Part shown: positions 6,074-15,255 of the stretch, one piece after another
Position numbering within the stretch: position 1 is the stretch's first letter
Layout: the number at the start of each line of letters is the position of its first letter
Assembly: GCA_903895695.1 (NCBI GenBank)
Contig: CAITUY010000223.1
Span: 21,091 to 85,090, forward strand
DNA length: 64,000 bases
Direction of reading: 5' to 3'
DNA from: an uncultured bacterium
GTDB taxonomy: Bacteria > Verrucomicrobiota > Kiritimatiellia > CAIKKV01 > CAITUY01
Position numbers and translations under genes: made by a program
Notes under the pieces: model-generated
What the model saw: the letters and a program-made list of their open reading frames with translations, nothing else
Told to the model about the DNA's origin: nothing
The model's database searches: none

Positions 6074-8343
6074 CGTTCCTCCAGTCGAAACACCCGCGTT
6101 TCGGGTGCCTCCGCTTCATATTCAACTGCTGTCAACCCATTGCCCACCGCACGGTCGGCAATCACATCCCACACTGCCGCCGCCCGCGGCAGGACAATTC
6201 GTTTCGGACCGGACCGCAGCGTATGCAACGCCACGATCGACCGGTCCGCCATAAGCACATCGTTGCTTTCGCACCACACATGCGCGCCGGCCCATCGGGC
6301 CAGTCCCCGCCAGAAGTCCGCCGGCATCCCAAGCGCGGTGGTGAAGACCGAGGCCCAGTCGCCCGCCCCACCCCCCACTCCGGCGCCACGCCCGAAGGCC
6401 TTGGCAGCCAACCCCGCCCGGGCCAACCCCCGGTGCAACCAGGCCTCGCCCAGGCGTTGTCCGTCCGACGGCACCAGCACCGGGCCGTAGGCCAGCGCCC
6501 CTCCGAAGACGGTTCCCGAGTCAACGTCCCGGGTGGCCGGGTGCGTGAAGTCGGAGAATAACACACGCCGCGGCAAATTGGCCATGATGAGTTCCATGCG
6601 GAACCCGGTGAGCGCCTCGGCGGAGGCGGCCGAGGCGGCGGTGCCGTCGCCAATGCCCGAAGCCGGCCCCCACACCGCCACGCGTCCGTCGCGCATGACC
6701 TCCCGCTCCAGCAAGGCACGCTTGCGCGCATCGCACCGGAATAGGTTGGGGAACCAGAACAGGCGATGCGCCGGGAAGTTCGGCAGCGCCAGGTCGTCGA
6801 GCAGGTAGATGCGATGCGGCACCCCGCAGCGCGTCAGGCCCTGCCGCACCTCCCACAGCACAGCCTCGTTCAGATAGTTGCCGCGCGGGTCGCTGTCGAG
6901 CGCGGCGCTATCGTCCAGGATGACCGCAATGCCGGGCTCATCGGCATGGTTCCAGTCGAGAGCCTGGCGGATGGCGCGAACCTGCGGGCCGATGACCTCG
7001 CGATGCATGGCCGCGTCCGCGAACCAGTCCTGATAGACGTCCATCCAGTAGGCATGGAAACCGCGCGTCCAGGCGGTTGCGAGATTGCGCCACGTGATCG
7101 CCTTGAACTCGGCCATATTGCGGGCAGGGAAACACACATCCGTACCCGTCCAACTGCGTGTGTCCATCTCGGACAGAAACAGGCGGCCGCGCAGAACGCA
7201 GGAGTCGGAGATGCCTTCATTCTCGTAGACCCCGCCGATGCCGCGGGCCTGGTAGTCGTGCGGGGTGATGAGTCCGTCGAGTCCCGGCGCATCGAGCAGC
7301 GGCGCCACGGAGACATGCCCCGAGCCGGTAAGAATATCCGGAAAGGCCAGCGGCCAGGACTTCTTCGCGTCGAAGAAGCCATGGTTGGACCAGCCCTGCA
7401 TCCATTGCTTGAGGCAGTCGTAGACCAGGACGCGTTTGCGGCCGAGGCAGGCGGCGCGGGTGTCCTCGGCAAGCCGGCGCAGACGCGCATGGTACAGGTC
7501 GCGCGTCAGTTCAAGGTAGTCGCGCACCGCCGGAGCGGCCGGCCAGAAAGGACGCGACTCGAGGTCGCCCACGCTGCCGCGATTGGCGTCGCGCGGCGTA
7601 TCGTACCGGTCGAAGTCGGCCTCCGGAACGCCGTGCGCCGCGCGCAGTGCCTCGACCGTGCCGTACTTGGCGCGCAGGAACGCGCGCCATTTCGCCAGCA
7701 TGACGGGGCTGTGGTCATAGAGCCAACCCTCGATGAGCGGCTGGTGCGACCCCTCGACGCGATCGCCGTTCCAGTACCCGACGATCCGGTGCGCCCACGG
7801 CCGCCCTTCACACCAGCCGATCCACGCCCGCGTGGCGCGGCCCCGCATCTCCGTGAACAGGTCGCTGGCCAGGGACGGGGTCTGCTGGATCTCGCCGGTG
7901 TCGGTAACGAACAGTTGCTCGGGGTGCAGCCGGCGCCAGCTCAGCGGCTCATCCGGCCCGCTGCGGATCAGAAGGTAGGCTTCCGGCGCGCCATTGAGGA
8001 TGTGGGCGACATCGGCGTCAAAGTCGTACGCCGGCTTCAGCAGCGGCTCGCCCGTGATCTCGTCGCCCCGCCAGAATAACGGCGGGCACCACTGGTCCTC
8101 CGCCCCCGGCGGCAGGATGCCGCAGGGCGGCGTGAGCATGTACAGGTCAAGTCCGTGCTCGAAGAATCGCGCACTTTGCTCGCGGAACAATTCGGGCCGG
8201 CGCCCGGCTACCGGGCTGTAGGCCGGCAGGGCGAGCGGCTTCCCATTGACGGATATCACGGGCCGACCGCGATGCATGCGGACCTCGGCCTCGGCCATGG
8301 GCGGCGTCTTGACCTGGGTTCTCGTGGTTGCCGATTTGGGCAT
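6070..8343 (-). CDS. GH42-like (clan A) barrel protein, probable glycoside hydrolase
   Basis: 757 residues from the ATG at 8343, chosen because GGGGGA sits 5-10 bases upstream and the 35 residues before it are low-quality sequence overlapping the previous gene. A short N-terminal domain (VNGKPLALPAYSPVAGRRPE) leads into a TIM-barrel region about residues 50-480. Features compatible with retaining clan GH-A enzymes are GYWNGDRVEG (Glu197 possible acid/base) and LFLSEMDTRSW (Glu392 possible nucleophile). The C-terminal third, with GIAVILDDSAALDSD and HRLFWFPNLFRCDARKRALL, resembles the Rossmann-like trimerisation/amidotransferase-like domain of GH42 beta-galactosidases. It has no signal peptide. 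Coupled to both neighbours: its stop overlaps the oxidoreductase start and it begins 11 bases after the upstream stop. Family membership is tentative; the activity could be a beta-galactosidase or a relative. Confidence 0.6.
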   Translation of the reverse strand: MPKSATTRTQVKTPPMAEAEVRMHRGRPVISVNGKPLALPAYSPVAGRRPELFREQSARFFEHGLDLYMLTPPCGILPPGAEDQWCPPLFWRGDEITGEPLLKPAYDFDADVAHILNGAPEAYLLIRSGPDEPLSWRRLHPEQLFVTDTGEIQQTPSLASDLFTEMRGRATRAWIGWCEGRPWAHRIVGYWNGDRVEGSHQPLIEGWLYDHSPVMLAKWRAFLRAKYGTVEALRAAHGVPEADFDRYDTPRDANRGSVGDLESRPFWPAAPAVRDYLELTRDLYHARLRRLAEDTRAACLGRKRVLVYDCLKQWMQGWSNHGFFDAKKSWPLAFPDILTGSGHVSVAPLLDAPGLDGLITPHDYQARGIGGVYENEGISDSCVLRGRLFLSEMDTRSWTGTDVCFPARNMAEFKAITWRNLATAWTRGFHAYWMDVYQDWFADAAMHREVIGPQVRAIRQALDWNHADEPGIAVILDDSAALDSDPRGNYLNEAVLWEVRQGLTRCGVPHRIYLLDDLALPNFPAHRLFWFPNLFRCDARKRALLEREVMRDGRVAVWGPASGIGDGTAASAASAEALTGFRMELIMANLPRRVLFSDFTHPATRDVDSGTVFGGALAYGPVLVPSDGQRLGEAWLHRGLARAGLAAKAFGRGAGVGGGAGDWASVFTTALGMPADFWRGLARWAGAHVWCESNDVLMADRSIVALHTLRSGPKRIVLPRAAAVWDVIADRAVGNGLTAVEYEAEAPETRVFRLEER

Positions 8344-8354
8344 GGGGTCCCCCT

Positions 8355-10457
8355 TCAGGTGTTCCGGCGTGGCATGTCGCGCGCCACGTCTTCCATCCGG
8401 TCCGACACCAGAATCTGGCTCGGAAGCTGGTAGAAGGGTGTCACGCAACAGTCGGGGCGAAAAAGTGTGCGGCGCTGCCGAATGCGATGGCCGTCAGGGA
8501 AAAGCTGTGTGAGTGCAGGATCCAGTCCGGTGGCGGACAAGTAGGTCACCGGCTCGACGTCGCCGTCGATGGCTAGGAACCGCGCCGTCCCGGCGAGCGG
8601 CGAGTCGACGATCTGCAACTCGCCGGCGCGCATCAGTGCCCGGCTGCAACGATAAAAACTGTGGTGAAAATCCCAGGCGGTCGCCAGCACCGCTTGACGG
8701 AAGTCGGCGAAGCTGCCGGCGTCGCTGCGGCTGCCCATCTCAACCAGCAGGCCAATGTCAGCCATGTTCCGCAGCTTACGATCGATGCACTGCGGACTGC
8801 TGCCGTCGAGCAGCGCGGTTTCCAGCCGCAGGTAGCGGCAATGCAGCGTGCGCCGCACCTGACACGGTGCGCCCTGCACGCCGGCGCTCAGCCTCAGCGC
8901 GAGGTAGACCTCGCCAAAACGCAGGAACTGCCAGGCATTGGGTTTGGCATCGCCTTCCCACTGCGCCAATGGGGTGTCGCCCTCGAATACCTCGTCGGGC
9001 ACGCGGCCGCGCGTGGCGAAATAGACGGCAAAGGCCAGCCGCCGGATCTCGCGGCCATCGAAGTCGGGCGAGAGGGCGCCAACGAGCATCGCGGAGCCGT
9101 CCTTCTGCACGGTCTGGTAACGCCCGCAGTCGGTGATGTGGTCAGACTCAGCCAGCGGGTCGAAGATGACGCTCTCATCGCGCTTTGCGTCACGCAGGGC
9201 GCCGGCATGGGGCGAGGCGCCCTGCCGGGACGGTTCCCCATGATCGGGGCTGTCCGCGATCAGGCGCGGCCAGAAGGCGATGCGGTCGCGCCACGTCTCC
9301 GGGGTCGGCACGGCGGCGAAGGCGCCATGCAGCACCAGCGTCTGGCCGGTCATGCCGCCGGTGTTGTTTGTGGAGGAACTCGCCAGCCACCATTGCGGCT
9401 GCTGATGGGATCGGGTTTGGATGCCGCGACAGCCGCCATTCGGCCCGGAATCAGACCAATCGCCGGTGGCGAGGATGGTATAGGGGTAAGCGCGCGGCTT
9501 CCGGGCGAACGCCACGAGGCCCGGGCGGACGCCAGCATGGGCGGCATTCATGACCTCGACGAACTGGGCCAGGTTGAAGGCCAGGTTGCGGCCGTGATGC
9601 ATGGGTCCATCGTAAGCCGGATCGCCCAACGCCTCCCGCGGATCAATGGTCAGGGGGTGCCCCGAGACATACCACATGTAGGCGTTGAGAATCGACAGGG
9701 ATTCCGTGCAATCGACGGTATACGCCCGCGACATGGTCCCGCCGGTGCTGCCGGTATCCCAGTGCCAGTGCCCGAGCAGGTCGACGAGGATACGGTCGGC
9801 GCAAACCTGGGCCATCTCGCGCGCCGCCGGGTGGGTCGAGCACTCGGCAATATCGAGCAGACTGCAGAGACAGACCGGGCTGTACGTGGCGCTGGTGTGC
9901 TCGGAGGCGAGGCCGCGCCGCTGGAAATGGGCGCACAGGCCTTCCAGATTGAAAAGGCCGTTGTCCGTGAAGTCGGCCCGCCCGAGCAAGTCGCCGGCCA
10001 AGATCATGGTGCGCGTGGCCATGGCCGGCATGTTGTCGTTGTAGCCGTGGAACATGTAATCATAGACGCCGGCGCACGGCAGCCGGCCGTTTCCATCCAC
10101 CGTGAAACGCGCCAGGTGCTCCTCCGAGCGCAGTCGCAACTCGGGCGTCAAGTCGCCGCCATGCCGCGCAAGATGAGCGGCCACGCAGGAGGTCATGAAG
10201 ATATCGAAGGCCTTCCAGCCGGCCCCGGCCGCATATACCCGTAGCCCGAATTCACGCTCGGCGGCATCGGGCGAGGCCAGGAAGGCGGGCAGGATCCAGT
10301 AGGCGATCCGGCCATCCGATTCGGTGGCGGGCTGATAGGCGCCGTCCGGCTGGAACACCTGCGCCGCATGCCGGCGGACGAAGGTGAAGTAGGCCTCGCG
10401 GCGCGCCCGCATGGCGCCCGGTTCAAAGGCTTGATTGGTCAAGGCAGGTGAGCTCAT
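8355..10457 (-). CDS. Large cytoplasmic protein of unrecognised family, toroid plus beta domain
   Basis: 700 residues from ATG 10457, which overlaps the stop of the upstream GH63-like gene as ATGA; the longer frame upstream is out-of-frame overlap. The first ~330 residues are helix-rich with aromatic turns (FRRHAAQVFQPDG-like start, GYNDNMPAMATRTMILAGDL, LGHWHWDTGSTGGTMSRAYT, CTESLSILNAYMWYVSGHPL) and look like an alpha/alpha toroid, as in heparinase-like lyases. The remainder (QTLVLHGAFA, DCGRYQTVQKDGSAMLVGAL, FGEVYLALRLSAG) reads like beta-sandwich. No family can be named with confidence; Tyr, His and Trp clusters at HWHWDTGSTGG are candidates for a carbohydrate site. No signal peptide. Its coupling inside a glycan operon argues for a carbohydrate-active role. 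Confidence 0.6.
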   Translation of the reverse strand: MSSPALTNQAFEPGAMRARREAYFTFVRRHAAQVFQPDGAYQPATESDGRIAYWILPAFLASPDAAEREFGLRVYAAGAGWKAFDIFMTSCVAAHLARHGGDLTPELRLRSEEHLARFTVDGNGRLPCAGVYDYMFHGYNDNMPAMATRTMILAGDLLGRADFTDNGLFNLEGLCAHFQRRGLASEHTSATYSPVCLCSLLDIAECSTHPAAREMAQVCADRILVDLLGHWHWDTGSTGGTMSRAYTVDCTESLSILNAYMWYVSGHPLTIDPREALGDPAYDGPMHHGRNLAFNLAQFVEVMNAAHAGVRPGLVAFARKPRAYPYTILATGDWSDSGPNGGCRGIQTRSHQQPQWWLASSSTNNTGGMTGQTLVLHGAFAAVPTPETWRDRIAFWPRLIADSPDHGEPSRQGASPHAGALRDAKRDESVIFDPLAESDHITDCGRYQTVQKDGSAMLVGALSPDFDGREIRRLAFAVYFATRGRVPDEVFEGDTPLAQWEGDAKPNAWQFLRFGEVYLALRLSAGVQGAPCQVRRTLHCRYLRLETALLDGSSPQCIDRKLRNMADIGLLVEMGSRSDAGSFADFRQAVLATAWDFHHSFYRCSRALMRAGELQIVDSPLAGTARFLAIDGDVEPVTYLSATGLDPALTQLFPDGHRIRQRRTLFRPDCCVTPFYQLPSQILVSDRMEDVARDMPRRNT

Positions 10458-12280
10458 GCCGTCTCCGTTCCGTGTTGATTCTCGAGCAGGGCGATCAGGC
10501 CAAGCAAGCCGCCCCAGTGATAAAAGGCATCGCTGTTCTCGGCGTTGCAGCCCTCGCCGGTATCGCCGCAGTAATTCTCGTGCACGTGGCCGTGCTCTCG
10601 CCATTCCTTGAGCAGCAGCGCCTGCGATTTTTCGGCCAACGCCCGGCGCTCCCGCGGCAGGTCGTAACGTTGCAGCCCGAGGTAGACGAGGAAGTTCATT
10701 GGAGCCCAGATGCGGCCCCGCCAGTAGTTCTGCTCGGGATAGGCAGGGTCGTTACGGGCGCAGGAGGGCATGATCCACTCGCCCCAGAACTCGGCCGGAT
10801 TGGAGAAATGCTCATCCATCATCCGCTTCGCCTGCGCCGGCGTGGCGATCCCAGCCAGCAATGGGTAGAAATGAGTCGGCGAAAGCCGGTGGTCAAAGGC
10901 GCCGGTGTCGGTGCGTCGGTTGAGGAAAATCCCGCTCTTTTCGTCCCAGAGCTGCTGCATGGCGCGGCGGTACGTATCGGCGCGCCCGCGCAGTTCGCCG
11001 GCCTCGGGCGCGCGGCCCAGGATGGTGGCGATCTCGGCCAAGGCCTCGCAGTCGCGCACATAGAGAGCGTTGAGCCCCACGTCCTGGAGCAACAGCACGT
11101 GCCGTTCGACGTCGAAGGGCACGCCGTCGTACATCGGCGCGTTGTCGAGCCCGGATTCCAGAGCGGCGCCGAAGCGTTTATTGGTGCTATGCGTTTCGCC
11201 GCCGTTGCCGACCACGGGCACGTAGGGGTGCGAACCCCAGGCGAGCAAGCCGTCGATCTGGCGATGCCCGGGCCACCAGCGGTTCCACGTCAGCAGGTCG
11301 CCGAAAATCTCCTGCAGAAACCACGTCTCGTGGTACCGCTCATAGATCTGCAGTGCCACGAGCGAACCGACCGGCGGCTGCGAGCGGTCGCGGCTCTGGA
11401 AGCCGGAGGGCGAAACGAAGTTGGGAACAAACCCGTTGGCGATCCCCTCGCGCGTCACCTCGATGACGTTGGCGTAAGCCAGGTCCCGGTTATCCACCGC
11501 CGCCATGGCCGCGGCGAAATAACTGTCCCAGCAAAACATCACGTAGCCGCCCCAGTTGATGTTCCAGATGCGGCTGACCGGGCTGATGACGCGGTCAAAG
11601 AGCGGGTCGTAAATCGTGTCCCAGGCGAGACAAGTCTGCATGGCGTTACGCACCTCGGCCAGGCCGCCAAAGGCGGCATCCTCGGCCAGCCGCACGGCGC
11701 GCCCCCGGGCGATCACCGCCTCGATCTCGGCCAGCGTGCGGCTATGCCCGGTGGCGAAGCCAACCGGCCGGTCGGCCGGCAGGGCGAGATACGGGCCTTG
11801 CGCCCAGACATAGGGTTCGGCCACGCCGGCCGCAGTGCCGTAAACGCACACCGAACGCCCCGGCGTCAGCGCCTGCAAGACGTCGCCATCGCGACCGAGG
11901 GTACCGGCACGGTTCCAGAGCAATCCCAACTCGGCGACCACCAGCGGGCTCCGCATGGCCGGCGGTACGCACGGGGTAACGAGCAGAACGAGATCGTCGC
12001 CGTCGGTGGCGCTCTGCACCGTCCAGGCGGTTCCCTTCCAGTCGATGCGCAACTCGGTGTAACGCCCGTCGTACGTGCGCTGTCCCGGACGAATCTTCTC
12101 ATCATGCTCGCCGCGCCGGCCGATGAGCGCCTCCTTGAGATAATCGCCTCCGGCGTAATGCTTGAAGCCAAGATTGATGGCCACGCCCTCGGGCAGCAAC
12201 ACATGCGAAAGGACGCTGCGCGTGTTCCACGTGTTCCAGCCGCTGGCGAGCCGTCGTTTCAGTTCGGCATACGAATTCAT
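10454..12280 (-). CDS. GH63/MGH1-like alpha-glycosidase
   Basis: 608 residues from ATG 12280, overlapping the beta-helix gene's stop by four bases. After an N-terminal beta domain (about 1-200) comes an (alpha/alpha)6 barrel typical of GH63, GH37 and MGH1-type hydrolases: WNINWGGYVMFCWDSYFA (Asp252 in the FCWDSYF signature is the likely general acid), NGFVPNFVSP, and near the C-terminus the hallmark NYWRGRIWAPMNFLVYLGL followed by NSDAFYHWGGLLGL. The family hydrolyses alpha-glucosides such as glucosylglycerate, mannosylglycerate or short alpha-glucans by inversion. No signal peptide, so it would act on imported oligosaccharide. The very strong barrel signatures make the fold call safe; the substrate is unknown. 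Confidence 0.75.
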   Translation of the reverse strand: MNSYAELKRRLASGWNTWNTRSVLSHVLLPEGVAINLGFKHYAGGDYLKEALIGRRGEHDEKIRPGQRTYDGRYTELRIDWKGTAWTVQSATDGDDLVLLVTPCVPPAMRSPLVVAELGLLWNRAGTLGRDGDVLQALTPGRSVCVYGTAAGVAEPYVWAQGPYLALPADRPVGFATGHSRTLAEIEAVIARGRAVRLAEDAAFGGLAEVRNAMQTCLAWDTIYDPLFDRVISPVSRIWNINWGGYVMFCWDSYFAAAMAAVDNRDLAYANVIEVTREGIANGFVPNFVSPSGFQSRDRSQPPVGSLVALQIYERYHETWFLQEIFGDLLTWNRWWPGHRQIDGLLAWGSHPYVPVVGNGGETHSTNKRFGAALESGLDNAPMYDGVPFDVERHVLLLQDVGLNALYVRDCEALAEIATILGRAPEAGELRGRADTYRRAMQQLWDEKSGIFLNRRTDTGAFDHRLSPTHFYPLLAGIATPAQAKRMMDEHFSNPAEFWGEWIMPSCARNDPAYPEQNYWRGRIWAPMNFLVYLGLQRYDLPRERRALAEKSQALLLKEWREHGHVHENYCGDTGEGCNAENSDAFYHWGGLLGLIALLENQHGTETA

Positions 12281-15255
12281 GGCGCTTCCTGTTGGATGGA
12301 GACCCGCGCGTAACTGAAAGAGTCCGCGTGGGGATTGAGTTCGCCGGCCAGATGGGTGCGGCAGAGGGCTGCGGCTCCCGGCCGGGTGGCGTTGACGACC
12401 AGGTCGAGCACCAGTCCTTCGGCAGACGGATCGACACCGAGGACTGAAAGCGGCACCGCGACAACCAGCCGCCAGCCGCCCTCCGTGGCCGCGCCGGTCA
12501 CGTCCAGTCCTTCGGGCTTCGAAAGAATGTCCGCGGTGGCGAGCCCGGCCGACGCCTTGCTCTTCCCCAACGCCGGCGCGGCAATCAACTGTACGCGCGG
12601 GGCGCCGGCCTGCGGCGCGGCAAAGAGCTCGATGCTCGACCCCTCCCACAATTTCGCGCCGCGCGCCGGCGCGGCGTCGGCCGTGTCCACCTGCACCAGC
12701 AGGCGTTCGCCGGCCACGGCCAGCCGCACGCTCGCCGCCACCGGCCGCCCATTGCCAGCCACGGGACGCGCCGGTAACGCGTCGAGCGCGCGGGCCAGTT
12801 GCTTGAACGAAGTCGCCACATCAAGACGCGGGATCTCCAAGGCCGGCGCAAGGCTGAAATGGATGCAACTGCCGAAGAGGGCCGCATCGCCTTCGGCTAC
12901 GGCCTCGATGCGGAAGGCATTGACCTTGCCCGTGGCCACGACGCGGGTCGCGAGTGCGGCTCGGACCCCAGGCTTGAGATCGGCCGACAGCTCAACCGGG
13001 CCAACCAGGCGGGCGGCCGAGGCCGGTAGCACGCGCAGCCGGTAGCATCCGCGGCACGAGGCATCGCCGCGGTTCTCCACGGTCAGAGAGATTTCCTGCG
13101 CCACGCCCGGCACTACGGCCGCCGTGGGGGGCAACGCTTTCGGATTCCCAGTCACGGCATGGGGCCATTCGGCCGGCCACGGCCAGAACAGCGTTTCAAC
13201 AATGGCTCGGCGCGTCTCTTTCTCGAGCGGGACCGCGTCGATGGTCGGGGGCAGGACATCACGGAACCGCGGGCCGGCTTCGGCCACGACCGCCGCCACG
13301 ACCTTGGGGTCGATCCCCGCGGCCTTTAGCGCCGCGGGATTGGCGATGGCCGGGGCCGCACCGCCGGCGTCCAGCAACATCGTTTCGGCGAAGCAGCCCT
13401 TGGCGTCGTGCCCGCCGGCCCGCCACGCTTCCCAGGTTTGCCCGCCAAATAGCGCCGGGCGTCCGGGGTCGCCGGCATAGACGTTGCGGTCGATGCGGGC
13501 GCTGACCCAACCGGCCCCCTGCCAGAGCGCGCCGTTGCCGGCGCCCTGCACCAGGTTGCCCTCAAAGATCGCCGGACGCACGAACTCACGCCGGGAGATT
13601 TGAATCTGGTTCTCCACCGCATCAACAAACACGTTGTGCCGCACCACATTGTCGCGGCCATAGTGCTGGTGGTAACCGCCGCACTTGGTGCCGCAGACGA
13701 CGTTCTCCTCGATGCGCATCCAACTGCTGCCCTCGTCAGGGTAGATGCCCCACCCGCCATAGCCGTAGCTCTGTACGTCGCTGATGTAATTCCGGCAGAT
13801 CGTGCTGCCGGCCTGACGGCCCAGGGTGTAGATGGCCCCCATGTCGCTCAGCACGCCGTGGCCAATGCCGTGTATGCGATTGCCTTCGATGCGGTTGTCA
13901 AAGGCGTAGACCGGCGCATAGCCCCAGGACCAACCACAGGAAATACCGCTGTAGTTGAAGTTCCAGATGTGGTTATGGACAATGCGATTGCGCGAGGCGT
14001 CAGCGATCAAAATGCCGATGGCAGAATGGAAGATCAGGCCGCCGTCGTGGATCGAACAATCGCTGATCGTGGTCGCTGAGGACTCCGAGCGAATGCTGCG
14101 CTGCGGCCTGTTGGCCTGATCGCCCTCATGGCCGACTTTGACGCCCCCGCCGCCGAGGTCATGCAGGGCACAGGCGACAACACGGTTGCGTTGGCAGCCG
14201 CCCAGGATTTCGATCGCGTAACCGAAAACCTGGCTGACCCGGCAGCCGTAAAGGGCACAGTCCTCGGCGCCGACCAGGCGCACGGCTGCCGGTACATGAA
14301 GGGCCGCCTGTCCGTCGCCGGGATTGTCGCGCGGCAGCTCCCAGTCGGCATGACGCAGATCCAGGAATTCGAAGCGCAGATACCGCACGCGTTTCCGCGG
14401 ATCCTGCGCATCGCCCTGAACGGAGAGGAGCAGGTCGAGAGCCGGGGCCTCGACCAACGTCGTGTCGATCTTCTCACCCTGCAGCGGGATGTAGAAGAGT
14501 GTACCCGTGGCGCGGTCGAGGTACCAGTCGCCGGGCTCGGTGCAGCCTTCGGCCACATGATCAAGGCGGAAACGGGTGTGCCGGCCGGTCTCGTCGCGCG
14601 TGAAGCGGCTACGGCCCCGCGTGGCGAAATGAATGGTGTGCGTCGCCTCGTTGACCGACGCGATGCGCAAGTGGTTCTCGTACCAGTGGTCGGGGACGAC
14701 CACGTCGATATCTTCCGGATTGCGAAAGGCGCCGACCTCGCCGGGCGCAAAATAGGCGCTCATGGCGCCATGGAAATCCTTGCCCGAATCGAGCTTTGCC
14801 TCCGCCTTCGGCACCCCGGCGAAATGGTAGAACCCGCGTTTGGGCAGGCGGGCGCGCAGCCGGCGGCGCCCGTTGACGAAAAGTTGCGTGAACCACCAGC
14901 GCCCGGCGGCCACTTCCCGCAAGACCGCCTGCCAGCAAGGCCGGCCGTTGATCGTGCCTTCCTTCCAGCCCGCGATGACCCGCGCGCCGCTCAGCAGCGG
15001 CCGGCCGCCGTTGCCGGCCCAGGTAACCGGGCACTGCTTCGTGCCGCCGTCTTCCGGCGTGAAGACCAGCGGCGCGTCGAGCCGGTACACACCAGGGGCA
15101 ACAAGCACGCGCACCGGGGCCTTGAGCCCGCCGCGGTGCCTGAGTTTGCGCAGCGCGTCGCGGGCGGCCGCCAGGGACGCGTAGGGCCGGCTGGCCGTGC
15201 CGTCGGCCTTGCCGTGGCCCGAGGCGCCGACATGTAGCAGAATGGGCTTCGTCAC
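12277..15255 (-). CDS. GH141-like right-handed beta-helix enzyme with C-terminal CBM9-like domain
   Basis: 992 residues. I choose GTG 15255-15253, overlapping the GH31 stop as GTGA and giving VTKPILLHVGASGHGKADGT; upstream residues are overlap with GH31. Residues 1-70 (DGTASRPYASLAAARDALRK, APVRVLVAPGVYRLDAPLVF) are the classic opening of GH141-type and related beta-helix enzymes; GRWWFTQLFVNGRRRLRARL near 120 is also typical. From ~330 to 620 run beta-helix coils with repeated N-R-I-x-G-N-x-I patterns (NRIVHNHIWNF, NRIEGNRIHGI, RNYISDV, MRIEENVVCG). The end (about 840-992; SSIELFAAPQ, GWRLVVAVPLSVLG) resembles a CBM9-like carbohydrate-binding domain. GH141 includes an RG-II alpha-L-fucosidase and a xylanase. 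Oddly for such a protein there is no signal peptide. Confidence 0.7.
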   Translation of the reverse strand: MTKPILLHVGASGHGKADGTASRPYASLAAARDALRKLRHRGGLKAPVRVLVAPGVYRLDAPLVFTPEDGGTKQCPVTWAGNGGRPLLSGARVIAGWKEGTINGRPCWQAVLREVAAGRWWFTQLFVNGRRRLRARLPKRGFYHFAGVPKAEAKLDSGKDFHGAMSAYFAPGEVGAFRNPEDIDVVVPDHWYENHLRIASVNEATHTIHFATRGRSRFTRDETGRHTRFRLDHVAEGCTEPGDWYLDRATGTLFYIPLQGEKIDTTLVEAPALDLLLSVQGDAQDPRKRVRYLRFEFLDLRHADWELPRDNPGDGQAALHVPAAVRLVGAEDCALYGCRVSQVFGYAIEILGGCQRNRVVACALHDLGGGGVKVGHEGDQANRPQRSIRSESSATTISDCSIHDGGLIFHSAIGILIADASRNRIVHNHIWNFNYSGISCGWSWGYAPVYAFDNRIEGNRIHGIGHGVLSDMGAIYTLGRQAGSTICRNYISDVQSYGYGGWGIYPDEGSSWMRIEENVVCGTKCGGYHQHYGRDNVVRHNVFVDAVENQIQISRREFVRPAIFEGNLVQGAGNGALWQGAGWVSARIDRNVYAGDPGRPALFGGQTWEAWRAGGHDAKGCFAETMLLDAGGAAPAIANPAALKAAGIDPKVVAAVVAEAGPRFRDVLPPTIDAVPLEKETRRAIVETLFWPWPAEWPHAVTGNPKALPPTAAVVPGVAQEISLTVENRGDASCRGCYRLRVLPASAARLVGPVELSADLKPGVRAALATRVVATGKVNAFRIEAVAEGDAALFGSCIHFSLAPALEIPRLDVATSFKQLARALDALPARPVAGNGRPVAASVRLAVAGERLLVQVDTADAAPARGAKLWEGSSIELFAAPQAGAPRVQLIAAPALGKSKASAGLATADILSKPEGLDVTGAATEGGWRLVVAVPLSVLGVDPSAEGLVLDLVVNATRPGAAALCRTHLAGELNPHADSFSYARVSIQQEAP